Assembly: GCA_025800385.1 (NCBI GenBank) | Contig: JAOXRS010000199.1 | Span: forward strand, 36,244-100,243 | Length of the DNA stretch: 64,000 nt | Reading direction: 5' to 3' | Origin: Candidatus Albibeggiatoa sp. nov. NOAA | Lineage (GTDB): Bacteria; Pseudomonadota; Gammaproteobacteria; Beggiatoales; Beggiatoaceae | Translations under genes and position numbers: made by a program | In this document: positions 36,386-45,817 of the stretch, one piece after another | How the letters are laid out: the number at the start of each line of letters is the position of its first letter | How positions within the stretch are numbered: the stretch's first letter is position 1 | The notes under the pieces: generated by a model | Database searches by the model: none | Told to the model about the DNA's origin: nothing | Seen by the model: only the letters and a program-made list of their open reading frames with translations

Positions 36386-37255
36386 TTATTCAATGTTTTG
36401 AATCTGTTCACGCATCTGATCGATTAAGACCTTTAAGTCAACCGCACTGCGGGTTGTATCAATATGATTTGACTTTGCACCTAAGGTATTGGCTTCACGA
36501 TGTAGTTCTTGTACCATAAAATCTAAGCGACGGCCAATTGCGCCATTCTGAGCTTGATTGAGTATATGCTGAATATCATCAATATGCACACCCATCCGAT
36601 CTAATTCTTCAGCCACATCCATTTTTTGCGCAATAATGGCAATTTCTTGTTCAATACGTTCATGATTTAATTCTTTCAATTCCGCAAGACGTGTGTATAA
36701 GCGGTCACGTTGGGCTTGTAAAATATCAGGTAATACCGTTTTGACTTTAGCCACTTGTTCAACAATGGTTTCGCAGCGTTGCTTAAGCAGTTCTGCTAAT
36801 TGTTGGCCTTCGCGTTCACGTTGCGTAATTAAGTCGGTTAATGCTGTATCGAAATGCTGTAATATCACCGCTTGCAAGGCTTCATTATCCAATTTATTGG
36901 TTTCCATCACACCTTGCCAATGCAAAATATCCAATGCAGAAGGCTTTTGGCTCACACCTGTTAAGCTATTAATACTGTTGACGGCTTCCAATAATTTTTT
37001 TACCACTGATAGGTTTAATGTAAAGTCTGTGTCATTTGCATAATTTTCTTTGAAATATAAAGTACAGTCGATTTTGCCACGCTTCAGTTTAGCTTGTAGT
37101 TTTTCTCGAATGGTCACTTCAACATTACGGAATTCTTCAGGCAATCGGATGTTAATATCTAAGTAACGATGATTAACTGAACGTAGCTCCCAGCATACTT
37201 GCCCCCATTGCTCTTGTTGCTCTTTCCGTGCAAAAGCAGTCATACTACGAACCAT
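36386..37255 (-). CDS. yicC: YicC family endoribonuclease
   Basis: 289 residues. YicC proteins are now known as RNA endonucleases that help degrade small RNAs. The canonical start M-V-R-S-M-T-A-F-A-R is present, and the conserved C-terminal block (M-D-V-A-E-E-L-D-R-M, then H-I-D-D-I) and the final D-L-K-V-L-I-D-Q-M-R-E-Q-I-Q-N-I-E tail are intact. It is divergent from ampD with 43 bases between, a shared promoter region. gmk often follows yicC but not here. Confidence 0.9.
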   Translation of the reverse strand: MVRSMTAFARKEQQEQWGQVCWELRSVNHRYLDINIRLPEEFRNVEVTIREKLQAKLKRGKIDCTLYFKENYANDTDFTLNLSVVKKLLEAVNSINSLTGVSQKPSALDILHWQGVMETNKLDNEALQAVILQHFDTALTDLITQREREGQQLAELLKQRCETIVEQVAKVKTVLPDILQAQRDRLYTRLAELKELNHERIEQEIAIIAQKMDVAEELDRMGVHIDDIQHILNQAQNGAIGRRLDFMVQELHREANTLGAKSNHIDTTRSAVDLKVLIDQMREQIQNIE

Positions 37256-37298
37256 GACGCGTTCCTTTCAGCTTGACAAAGTAGACTAGGATAAATTT

Positions 37299-37874
37299 AT
37301 GTTGGATAAAGTGCAAACAATAAACTTAGATTTAGCAACAGGATGGCTGGAAAATGTTCGACATTGCCCATCACCGAATTATGATAAACGCCCCGAAGCG
37401 TGTGAAATTGACTTATTGGTAATTCACAGCATTAGTTTACCACCTTGCGAATTTGGGACGCAGTACATTGATGATTTGTTTATGAACCGTTTAGACCCTA
37501 ATGCACATCCATATTTTGCAGGTATTGCGGATTTACGTGTGTCTGCTCATGCGTTGATTCGGCGTACGGGTGAAATTGTGCAATATGTCTCGTTTTGGGA
37601 TAGGGCATGGCACACGGGTAAGTCTTGTTTTCAAGGACGCGAAGTATGTAATGATTTTTCAATTGGGATTGAGTTAGAAGGGTGTGATGATCTTGGTTAT
37701 ACCGATGTTCAATATTCTGAGTTGGTCAAGCTCACCAAATTATTACAGCAAGCTTGTCCAAGCATCAAATCAGATCATATTGTAGGACATTGCCACATCG
37801 CACCAGAGCGTAAAACTGACCCCGGAGAATGGTTTGAATGGGAACGTTTTTTTACAGCTATTCAATCATATTGA
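37299..37874 (+). CDS. ampD: 1,6-anhydro-N-acetylmuramyl-L-alanine amidase AmpD
   Basis: 191-residue cytosolic zinc amidase that removes the peptide from anhydro-muropeptides in cell-wall recycling. Zinc ligands fit His in V-I-H-S near 46, His in G-H-C-H-I-A-P and Asp in K-T-D-P-G near 175. The amidase_2 fold motif W-H-T-G-K-S-C-F-Q-G-R is present. The end overlaps the convergent TPR gene by 17 bases. It usually controls beta-lactamase induction through AmpR, but no such genes are seen here. Confidence 0.95.
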   Translation: MLDKVQTINLDLATGWLENVRHCPSPNYDKRPEACEIDLLVIHSISLPPCEFGTQYIDDLFMNRLDPNAHPYFAGIADLRVSAHALIRRTGEIVQYVSFWDRAWHTGKSCFQGREVCNDFSIGIELEGCDDLGYTDVQYSELVKLTKLLQQACPSIKSDHIVGHCHIAPERKTDPGEWFEWERFFTAIQSY

Positions 37875-39309
37875 TCTTTGAGCAACTTATAGGTGAATCT
37901 TGCTCCATACCTGACACAACATGATAGCTATTCACCTCACATGCAATAAAACCTTTGTTGATTGTATATAGCCACTTTAGCTCATGGATAAACTCAGGAT
38001 ATGCATTTTTTTTACACTCAGTCCAAGCATTTTGTACTTTTACAACTTCTTCTAATTGTTGTTCATAAACTCTAGCACGTAAACAATATGCCATACCTGC
38101 ACCGGGCCTATTGCTCCCAAATTCATTTGGAAATATTGGAGAGGCATTAGAGATACTTTCCAACTCTGTAAATAGCCTTTGCTCCAGCTCTATCGCAAAA
38201 TTTAAGTTATCCAATGAGTTTTCATAATCACCTTGGTTTAATAATGTCCAGCCAATATTTTTTCTTATTTGATATAACATATTAATATGTTTAAGCCTTT
38301 TTTTTATACTTGCCCCTTCATCTTCTAATTTGAGTATATGATGTTGAACACGCTGTAAACCTAACACTAAATAAGCTTCTGCCATCCTCTGGTCAGACTC
38401 TTTTTTATTAATCAATACGCGCCCTAAACGGTTTAAATCCCAATAGTTACCAGCTTCGACACTTTTCATATAGTATTTAGAAGCTGTATCTAAGTCTCCC
38501 AATGACTCATATACCTTGCCTAATTGCCCATTAAACTTATCACTATCAGAATTAATTTTTAAGCCTCGTTCATAAGCATCAGCAGCCCGACTTAATTCAC
38601 CATTTTTATAAAAGGCTCTGCCCTGACTTAAGTAATAATCATCTAACCAACTATGAAATAAAAAAATTACCGACAAAAGCACAAAAGAGATAGCAAAAAT
38701 AGTCTCGGCATAAAATTTAGGTGGGATATTAAATATTGATAAAACTCTTTGAATCTTTTCTTGGCCTACCTTGGATAGTGCACCACCACCAAGAATTGCT
38801 AAGCCCAAACCTTGTAGAATAGTTGAGAATGTCGTGAATATACTGGAAATACCACCCATCGAAATAGCAGAATAAATATTAATCATAAAACTGGCGGCTA
38901 ATGCCAATGATATTGTAGTTAAAATGCTCCATACCCAGTCATACCGATTCCATCGGCATAGGTCAGGCTCAAAAAACCACCACCACGATGTTTCGTCAAC
39001 ATTAACCCTTTCTCGCCATTCAACCAGATCAATATTTTCAGCAATTCTATTTCCCAATGATTTAAGTTTTTCATCTAAAGGTTTTAATTGTTGTACTGAA
39101 GAAAATAGCTCAGGTGCAGATTGTTTTTGTTGAAATAACGAGTCTAATAATTGCTCGATTTCATCTCTAAGAAACAATAGCGTTAACAAATCACTACTTT
39201 TACTAACTAGTTCATCTGACTTTAATTGCTCAATGTCATTGATAAGAGTATTGAACTGCACAATTTTTATTTCCAAGCCATTAATGGATAAAATCTTTTG
39301 GCCAGTCAT
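37858..39309 (-). CDS. TPR-containing membrane protein of unknown function
   Basis: 483 residues from ATG 39309 (the frame opens at GTG 39312). An N-terminal helical region (1-120) is followed by about three hydrophobic segments (about 137-156, 163-185, 205-228). TPR repeats follow: about 235-268 (A-A-D-A-Y-E-R-G-L-K-I-N), 270-300, and a longer helical part to 430, ending in a Cys-containing C-terminus. No enzyme motif. Probably an inner-membrane scaffold. It overlaps ampD by 17 bp on the opposite strand. Confidence 0.7.
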   Translation of the reverse strand: MTGQKILSINGLEIKIVQFNTLINDIEQLKSDELVSKSSDLLTLLFLRDEIEQLLDSLFQQKQSAPELFSSVQQLKPLDEKLKSLGNRIAENIDLVEWRERVNVDETSWWWFFEPDLCRWNRYDWVWSILTTISLALAASFMINIYSAISMGGISSIFTTFSTILQGLGLAILGGGALSKVGQEKIQRVLSIFNIPPKFYAETIFAISFVLLSVIFLFHSWLDDYYLSQGRAFYKNGELSRAADAYERGLKINSDSDKFNGQLGKVYESLGDLDTASKYYMKSVEAGNYWDLNRLGRVLINKKESDQRMAEAYLVLGLQRVQHHILKLEDEGASIKKRLKHINMLYQIRKNIGWTLLNQGDYENSLDNLNFAIELEQRLFTELESISNASPIFPNEFGSNRPGAGMAYCLRARVYEQQLEEVVKVQNAWTECKKNAYPEFIHELKWLYTINKGFIACEVNSYHVVSGMEQDSPISCSKINMIE

Positions 39310-39369
39310 CACAACTATCCACTCAAAAATGAAAGCAGTTATTGTATTGAATTTTAAATATTGTTTAAA

Positions 39370-41529
39370 TTAGCTCATACTATTTTTTGACAAAGTTAAA
39401 ATAAATGTTGCCCCTTGCCCTAGTTCACTTTCACACCATACTTGACCATTCAGTGCAGTGACTAATTTATGTACAATGAATAAGCCCAGACCCGTTGAAT
39501 GCTCATCTCCTGTGGGTTTTGCACTTAAGCGGGTAAATTTACCAAATAATTTAGACTGATCTTCTGCACTTAAGCCTTGACCTTCATCTTGAATTTCTAT
39601 TTGGATTTGTTCTTGCTGCTGCGTAATTCGAATATAAACATTTTTACCAAATGGAGAATATTTAACTGCATTTGAAATCAAATTATCCAACACTTGATGC
39701 AAAGTATTAATATCAATATGTGCTTCGTAGCAATCAAGCTGGGATTCAAAATGTACCTCAATATTTTTAAGTAAGGCTTTTTTCGTATATTCAGCAACTA
39801 CTTTTTCCAAAATAGGTAAAATATCAACTTGTTGTAAATGAAGAGAAACATTGCCTGATTCAATGGCATTCACATCCAGTAGATTCGTAATTAAATCAAA
39901 CATACGCTCAGCACTGGTACTAATCATACAAGCAAACTCAATCACCTCAGTTTTAGTTTCAAATTCTTCAGATTCCAGTGATATTTCAATTAATTGAGCT
40001 GAACCTTGAATCGCCTGTAATGGATTTTTTAAATCATGCGCGGCGATACCCAAAAACTCATTTTTTTCCTGATTTAACAACACAAGGTCTTTATTTTTCT
40101 GCTCAATTTGCTGGGTGCGTCTTTGTACTTTTTGCTCTAAATGATCAAACAATTCCTGCAGCTCTAATACCATTTGGTTAAAGTTATCAGCTAGCTGTTT
40201 GACTTCAATCACATTCGTCTTAGAAATAGGTAATTGCACTTGTTTGAGTTGTTCATGAAAATTAGAAGTGACATTGGCTAACTCTGTAATAGGTGTGGCA
40301 ATTTGAGCTGAAACACGGTGTGATTTTTGGATTAAAAATGAAAAAAATACCAAGTAAAATAAAATCATAAATATAATCATGGCATAACCAATTTGTTTGG
40401 CAAACTGCTCTAATTCATAAATACTGGCATAAATTTGCTTTTTCTCAACTAAGACCAAAAACCGCCACCCAGTCTCTTTAATTACTTCTTGGACTAGGAG
40501 AAAGTCATCCTGATTTAGTTGTAAATCACTGATTTCTGCCTTTGTTTCTAGTATCTGTTTGATAGTGTCTGCGATATGAGGGTCTTTGTTCTTGGTTAAA
40601 TTAAAATTTTCTGGTTTCTCAATGGTTTCAGTCAAGGTAGCTTCATAGACATGGGTTTTTAATTCTTGTAAACCAAAATGGCGTTCTACCGTTTCTGGCA
40701 TCGCCAAAATAGTGCCTTCTTCATTGAGTAAAAATGCGCTGCCTTGCCAAGGTAAATCTAGGGTGAGAATATTGTCAGCAAATTGTTCAATCGTTACATC
40801 AATACCCGAAACCCCTTCTAAAAAGCTGCCTGAATAAATTGGCACAATACAAGATACCATCCAGCCTTGTCCTGCAGGATCAAGATAAGCACTGGTCCAG
40901 ACAGGCCTGCGTTCTGGGTTGTGCTCCATATCTGCTTCATAGTAGAAATTAAAGTCTTGCATTCTGACATGCGCGCCAAACTGTTCTGCCACATCATCAA
41001 TATAAGGAAAAATCCGACACATGTTGTCATAACTATTAAAGTACGCGGCAACAGCATGTTGATTATGTGTAACAATATTTTTTAATAACGGATCAAATGC
41101 CTCTGTTTTCAAGGCTTTTTCATAGTTTTCTTCATTGATTTCAGTTTGTGAAGAATAGTATAAACTTGCTCCACTGTTATCATTGAACTTAAAAAACGCG
41201 CCATTTTCTGCTACATCGAATAAAGGACGACCATTAGGTAAACCATAAGCATGAGGTGCAAGAAAAAACTGCTGTTGTTCCATTTGCATAAAACGAGCAA
41301 GGGTGGAAATTTCTTTGAATTCAATATTTAACTTTTGGGCTTCGCGAACGGCAATTTCATGGGTATCTTGGCGGGCTTTTTCTAGCAGCATATCGGTGGT
41401 TGCTGCGGTAATTAAACTGATGACGCTGAAATAGAGTAATAACAAAACCAGCTCAACCACAAACACAGGCAACATAGACGCTGATAAATAATGTTGGTAA
41501 AGAGTCTGCTGGAGCGAACGGGGTTTCAT
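39370..41529 (-). CDS. Sensor histidine kinase with dCache domain
   Basis: 719 residues from ATG 41529. TM1 near 24-44. The periplasmic double-Cache domain spans 50-375 (W-T-S-A-Y-L-D and G-V-S-G-I-D-V near 213-245 are typical of ligand pockets for amino acids or small acids). TM2 near 384-403, then HAMP and coiled coil to 490. HisKA has phosphoacceptor His498 in A-A-H-D-L-K-N-P-L, and the HATPase domain (580-715) has the N, G1 (D-E-G-Q-G-L) and G2 (G-L-G-L-F) boxes. No cognate response regulator is adjacent. Confidence 0.9.
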   Translation of the reverse strand: MKPRSLQQTLYQHYLSASMLPVFVVELVLLLLYFSVISLITAATTDMLLEKARQDTHEIAVREAQKLNIEFKEISTLARFMQMEQQQFFLAPHAYGLPNGRPLFDVAENGAFFKFNDNSGASLYYSSQTEINEENYEKALKTEAFDPLLKNIVTHNQHAVAAYFNSYDNMCRIFPYIDDVAEQFGAHVRMQDFNFYYEADMEHNPERRPVWTSAYLDPAGQGWMVSCIVPIYSGSFLEGVSGIDVTIEQFADNILTLDLPWQGSAFLLNEEGTILAMPETVERHFGLQELKTHVYEATLTETIEKPENFNLTKNKDPHIADTIKQILETKAEISDLQLNQDDFLLVQEVIKETGWRFLVLVEKKQIYASIYELEQFAKQIGYAMIIFMILFYLVFFSFLIQKSHRVSAQIATPITELANVTSNFHEQLKQVQLPISKTNVIEVKQLADNFNQMVLELQELFDHLEQKVQRRTQQIEQKNKDLVLLNQEKNEFLGIAAHDLKNPLQAIQGSAQLIEISLESEEFETKTEVIEFACMISTSAERMFDLITNLLDVNAIESGNVSLHLQQVDILPILEKVVAEYTKKALLKNIEVHFESQLDCYEAHIDINTLHQVLDNLISNAVKYSPFGKNVYIRITQQQEQIQIEIQDEGQGLSAEDQSKLFGKFTRLSAKPTGDEHSTGLGLFIVHKLVTALNGQVWCESELGQGATFILTLSKNSMS

Positions 41530-41596
41530 TGTATTTCTCAAGTCAACTTACACAAGTATGTTTAAGCAAAACGACGACCATAACGACTTATCATTT

Positions 41597-41641
41597 TAGG
41601 AAGAAGCCAGTACCGTAATATTACAATATCTGGTTTCCTAA
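41597..41641 (-). terminator. Terminator-like hairpin after ggt
   Basis: On the minus strand TTTTAGGAAACCAG pairs with CTGGCTTCTTCCTAAAA, leaving a few unpaired bases. It starts seven bases past the ggt stop and is rich in flanking A/T, consistent with a bidirectional terminator in front of the histidine kinase gene. Confidence 0.6.
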
Positions 41642-41647
41642 AAATAA

Positions 41648-43369
41648 TTAGTAACTAGCAACAATTGCTTCAGGTCGACGTGGGTCAGCTGCACCATTTA
41701 AAATACGTTTATTATCATCAGTATGCTGAATTAAAATACTGTTGGTTGCACCCATGGTGCGACTGGCTTCAAGGCGATGGCCTTTTTGTTTTAATAAATC
41801 CACGGTATCAGGGCTCAAGCCATTTTCCATAAAAATTTTATCGGGTAACCACTGATGATGTATGCGAGCGGCATTTACTGCTTCTTGGATATTCATATCA
41901 TGATCGATGACATTTAAAATTACTTGTAACACAGCGGTGATAATGCGCGAACCACCGGGGCTACCTGTGACTAAAAACGGTTTATTATCTTTCAGTACAA
42001 TCGTGGGTGACATAGAGCTAAGCATCCGTTTATGCGGTTCGATGGCATTGGCTGTTCCGCCAATTAAACCATACGCATTAGGCACATTGGGTTTTGCACT
42101 AAAATCGTCCATTTCATTGTTTAGTAAAAAGCCTGCGCCCGATACCGTAATCCCAGAACCGAAACTAAAATTCAGCGTATAAGTATTGGCTACCGCATTA
42201 CCGTGTTTATCCACGATTGAATAATGGGTGGTTTCAGGACTTTCATATACAGCGGGTTGGCCTTCACGAATATTTTGACTCAGTGTGGCTTTTTGTAAAT
42301 CAAATTGCTGGGTTAACTGTTTGGCATAGTCTTTATGAGTTAAACCTTGCAGTGGCACGCTGACAAAGTCGGTATCACCTAAATATTGAGAACGATCTGC
42401 ATACGCCCGTTTCATTGCTTCAGTCATGATATGAATGGTTTGCGCTGAATTATGCCCTGTTTGTTTGATGTCGAATTGTTCCAACATATTCAACATTTGC
42501 ACGATATGCACCCCACCCGAACTAGGCGGCGACATGGAAAAAACATCATAACCACGATAATTGCCTTGTATCGGTTGGCGAATTTGAGGTTGATAATTGG
42601 CCAAGTCAGTTTTGCTAATAATACCTTGATTGGCTTGCATTTCCGCAACGATTTGGTCGGCAATTTTGCCATGATAAAACGCATCTGTACCTTGTTCTGC
42701 GAGTAAGCGCAATGTTTTAGCTAAGTCAGCTTGTTTGAATAACTCACCTGCTTGATAAAATGAGCCGTCTGGTTTCATAAATATCGCACGGCTCGCGGCT
42801 GATCTTTGAAATCGCTCAGTTGCATCTTGAATTGCATTGGCTAAAGTTGCAGGCATGGGAAAACCATCAGTGGCTAATTGAATCGCGGGTTGCAACGCTT
42901 GTTGTAATGAAATTGTGCCGTATTTTTCCAATGCTAAAGCCAGCCCTGCTACTGTTCCCGGTACGCCCGCTGCTAAATGGGTAAATTTACTCCGTACAGC
43001 ATCCACATCACCATTTTGATCTAAATACATGTCTTTATGCGCCAATGCTGGGGCTTTTTCGCGATAATCAATCGCAACCACTTTCTGGGTTTCCGCATCA
43101 TAAACCAACATAAAACCGCCACCGCCTAAATTGCCTGCCCTTGGCGCAGTAACAGCCATCGCAAAGCCTAAAGTGACTGCAGCATCAACCGCATTGCCGC
43201 CTTGTTTTAATACCTCTAAACTGGCTTGAGCTGCAAACGATTCACTGGCCACAACCATGCCTTGTTTAGCAAGTGTTGGTGAAAAGCGGTCTTGGGGATC
43301 AACTAAGATTGGGGTTGCATGAGCAAATGAGATCCAATTTATTATGAATAAAAGATAAAGTAAGCGCAT
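41648..43369 (-). CDS. ggt: Gamma-glutamyltransferase
   Basis: 573 residues from the ATG at 43369, which begins a proper signal peptide (cleaved after A-H-A near 19) and has AAAGGA upstream; the frame runs 17 codons further without a good start. Periplasmic N-terminal nucleophile hydrolase that cleaves or transfers the gamma-glutamyl group of glutathione. The self-cleavage and catalytic residue is Thr380 in T-T-H-Y-S. G-G-G-G-F near 84 and S-M-S-P near 452 (oxyanion) are conserved. Full length. Confidence 0.95.
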   Translation of the reverse strand: MRLLYLLFIINWISFAHATPILVDPQDRFSPTLAKQGMVVASESFAAQASLEVLKQGGNAVDAAVTLGFAMAVTAPRAGNLGGGGFMLVYDAETQKVVAIDYREKAPALAHKDMYLDQNGDVDAVRSKFTHLAAGVPGTVAGLALALEKYGTISLQQALQPAIQLATDGFPMPATLANAIQDATERFQRSAASRAIFMKPDGSFYQAGELFKQADLAKTLRLLAEQGTDAFYHGKIADQIVAEMQANQGIISKTDLANYQPQIRQPIQGNYRGYDVFSMSPPSSGGVHIVQMLNMLEQFDIKQTGHNSAQTIHIMTEAMKRAYADRSQYLGDTDFVSVPLQGLTHKDYAKQLTQQFDLQKATLSQNIREGQPAVYESPETTHYSIVDKHGNAVANTYTLNFSFGSGITVSGAGFLLNNEMDDFSAKPNVPNAYGLIGGTANAIEPHKRMLSSMSPTIVLKDNKPFLVTGSPGGSRIITAVLQVILNVIDHDMNIQEAVNAARIHHQWLPDKIFMENGLSPDTVDLLKQKGHRLEASRTMGATNSILIQHTDDNKRILNGAADPRRPEAIVASY

Positions 43370-43662
43370 GATAAAATGTCCTTTGCTGGCTCGATTGACT
43401 GAAGAGCAGGAATCTGACAATAATTAAATATGCAATTTCAAATGAAATCATAGAAATCAGATTAAACCTACCTTAACTCGGCTAAAACTTCCACATCTAA
43501 ATTAAATCCCTGTCAATTTATGACAAAACTAAAATTAAAAATCTCTACTTAAAAAATAATATCGTCAATTCTGTTTTTTCAAACTAATAGTTTCATCAGT
43601 AGCCTGCTTTAGCCTACAATACGCGGCTTTGCTGTATTTTTGTCCTAATCAAAGAAAATAAA

Positions 43663-45000
43663 ATGTTCGAAGACTTTTCCACACTATGGTTAATCGCTCT
43701 ATTTAGCTCTTTTATGCTGATGTTTGCATATAAAGATTATGTTAGCTATAAAAACAATCAACACCAAGATTACAAATCTATCATCGTCAGCACGGGCGTA
43801 CTTGGGACATTTGTAGGTATTTTCTTTGGTTTACTTGAGTTTGATACATCCAATATTAAAGACAGCGTGCCAATTTTACTTGAAGGCTTAAAAATGGCAT
43901 TTATCACCTCGATTGAAGGTATGTTTTTATCTATCTTATTGTCAGCATTGCAGAAAAATAAAGGACAAGGCGAGGTTGAAAGCGAATTACAGTTTTTGAG
44001 TACAATTAACACTCAATTGGATAAATTATCCATTTTAGAAGATATTGATAAAAAACTGCAACATATGGAGATATTACCTTTAATTGGCTCTAAATTGAAT
44101 ACGATTGATACCCGTATCGATTTGATTTCTAAAGATATAGTCGACTTAAAAGATGAATTGAAGGAAAATCAAAAAGGCCTCTCACAATTTTTAGAAGACA
44201 GTTTAAACAAAATCAATCAATCTTTAAGCAAAGCGATAGATACTTTAGCCAAAGGTGCAACTGAAGAAATCATCAAAGCCTTAGAGCATGTGATTCAAGA
44301 TTTTAATACCAATCTCACTGAACAGTTTGGCGATAATTTTATGCAGTTAAATGAATCGGTCAAGAATATGATTATTTGGCAGCAAAACTATAAAAATGTC
44401 ATTCAAGAATTACAGACTACTTTAGATAAAACCATGGCAACGCTAGAAAATACAGATAGTCGCATGGCAAATATAGCTACCCATTATCAACAAATAGATG
44501 CGACACATAGTCGGTTACAAAGTGTGATACAAACCAATGAAAATCAGATCAATAATCTTGAAGCACATTTACACTCCTTGGGTGACATAGGCGAAAAGGC
44601 CAAATCAGTTAATGAAAATCAGATCCGTAATCTTGAAGCACATTTACACGCCTTGCATGACATAGATGAAAAGGCTAAATCAATTAATGAAAATCAGAAC
44701 AGTAATCTTGAAACACATTTAAACACCTTGCATGATATGGGTGAAAAAACAAAATCGATTGTCGATTCTATGGATATGTTCGCAGATAAAGTCAAAGGCT
44801 CTTTAAGCAATCAGTCTGAAACATTAAGTCAATTGGTTGAAAGTAATGCAAAATTAAAAAATGAAATTGAAGCCCAACTGCCTGAAAGTCTGGGACAATT
44901 AAATTGTGCGCTGAGTTCTTTAACCGATAAATTTAGAGATGATTACAATGCCTTTTTGCAGCATGTGAGTCAAATTATGGACATCAATAATAGGCTATAA
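43663..45000 (+). CDS. MotA/ExbB-like channel with long coiled-coil tail (ZorA-like)
   Basis: 445 residues. Three membrane helices (about 8-23, 43-62, 87-104) with G-V-L-G-T-F-V-G-I-F-F-G-L and A-F-I-T-S-I-E-G-M-F matching the proton-channel core of MotA/ExbB/TolQ. Residues 110-445 are a long helical tail pointing into the cytosol, including three exact-length 25-residue repeats (292-366). This is the plan of ZorA, the stator-like part of the Zorya anti-phage system. It is followed two bases later by an HNH nuclease gene and then an OmpA/MotB-like gene, so a Zorya type II-like cassette is the best reading. A non-defence ExbB-type motor is the alternative. Confidence 0.8.
   Translation: MFEDFSTLWLIALFSSFMLMFAYKDYVSYKNNQHQDYKSIIVSTGVLGTFVGIFFGLLEFDTSNIKDSVPILLEGLKMAFITSIEGMFLSILLSALQKNKGQGEVESELQFLSTINTQLDKLSILEDIDKKLQHMEILPLIGSKLNTIDTRIDLISKDIVDLKDELKENQKGLSQFLEDSLNKINQSLSKAIDTLAKGATEEIIKALEHVIQDFNTNLTEQFGDNFMQLNESVKNMIIWQQNYKNVIQELQTTLDKTMATLENTDSRMANIATHYQQIDATHSRLQSVIQTNENQINNLEAHLHSLGDIGEKAKSVNENQIRNLEAHLHALHDIDEKAKSINENQNSNLETHLNTLHDMGEKTKSIVDSMDMFADKVKGSLSNQSETLSQLVESNAKLKNEIEAQLPESLGQLNCALSSLTDKFRDDYNAFLQHVSQIMDINNRL
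44536..44760 (+). repeat. Three tandem 75-bp in-frame repeats in the channel tail
   Basis: Units at 44536-44610, 44611-44685 and 44686-44760 encode 25 residues each (N-E-N-Q-x-x-N-L-E-A-H-L-x-x-L). Units 1 and 2 differ at few bases, unit 3 at more, so the tail was lengthened by repeated duplication. Copy number could vary between strains and would change the tail length. Confidence 0.9.
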
Positions 45001-45002
45001 AC

Positions 45003-45815
45003 ATGCAATTAACTCAATTTCAAGAATTATGGCGTGTTATTGCACTTTATGATGTTGACAAAATCACTCAAACTGAAATAAAAACGTTTAATGAAACAGG
45101 TCTGACAACCAATCTTTCAGACGTATTTCATATTGGGGACAATGAGCTTGTTACGGTTTTAGCTGATGGCTCAGTCCGAAAAACCATTGTTTATATTAGT
45201 GAAATCAAGCAGTGGGGTTTAGAAAAAGGTTTCACTTATCCCAAATTTCATATTTATAATTGCAAAACCTTAAGTCAAATGGCGCAAAATAATAGAAGTT
45301 ATCGCTATAAAAAAACCTCTAGGTATGATGGCTTGTTTTTGATGGTTATTAGCGGCAATGATTATGGCCAAAGTGAGACCCAATTTATAGAGTTGGAGCT
45401 TTGCAAGAATTGTCTCAATCTATACAATCATATTCACAATACACAATATGAAAAGAAAGATTTTAATATTAAACAATACCTTGATGCACCGATTCATGTG
45501 GGTACACCCAGTTTAGATAATTTGCATTTTGAGGATGATTTAGAAACTGTACCCGTACATTATGCGCAAAACTGGAAACAAATATCAAATGAGCTAAAAC
45601 GCCTAAAAAATTACACTTGTCAAAAATGTGGGATAGATTTACAAAATGCCCCACAATACCTACATACCCATCACATGGATAGCAACCCCTCAAATAATAT
45701 CGTCGATAACCTAAAAGTGCTGTGTATTCGCTGTCATGCGGAAGAGTTTAATCACCATCATATTAAAACTGATCCGATGTATTGGGCATTTTTAGAACAC
45801 CAAGGAATTGTTTAA
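45003..45815 (+). CDS. HNH endonuclease (ZorE-like)
   Basis: 270 residues. The N-terminal half (about 60-140) has K-F-H-I-Y-N-C-K-T-L, M, R-Y and a C-K-N-C pair (Cys134, Cys137), a pattern seen before HNH domains in other proteins. The C-terminal half is an HNH/ββα-metal domain with C-x2-C (206, 209), T-H-H-M-D (222-226), N-N-I-V-D-N-L near 231 and a second C-x2-C (241, 244) holding the structural zinc. It starts 2 bases after the channel gene and ends 2 bases before the OmpA gene. In Zorya type II the effector ZorE is an HNH nuclease, so phage DNA cleavage is the likely job. Confidence 0.8.
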   Translation: MQLTQFQELWRVIALYDVDKITQTEIKTFNETGLTTNLSDVFHIGDNELVTVLADGSVRKTIVYISEIKQWGLEKGFTYPKFHIYNCKTLSQMAQNNRSYRYKKTSRYDGLFLMVISGNDYGQSETQFIELELCKNCLNLYNHIHNTQYEKKDFNIKQYLDAPIHVGTPSLDNLHFEDDLETVPVHYAQNWKQISNELKRLKNYTCQKCGIDLQNAPQYLHTHHMDSNPSNNIVDNLKVLCIRCHAEEFNHHHIKTDPMYWAFLEHQGIV

Positions 45816-45817
45816 AA

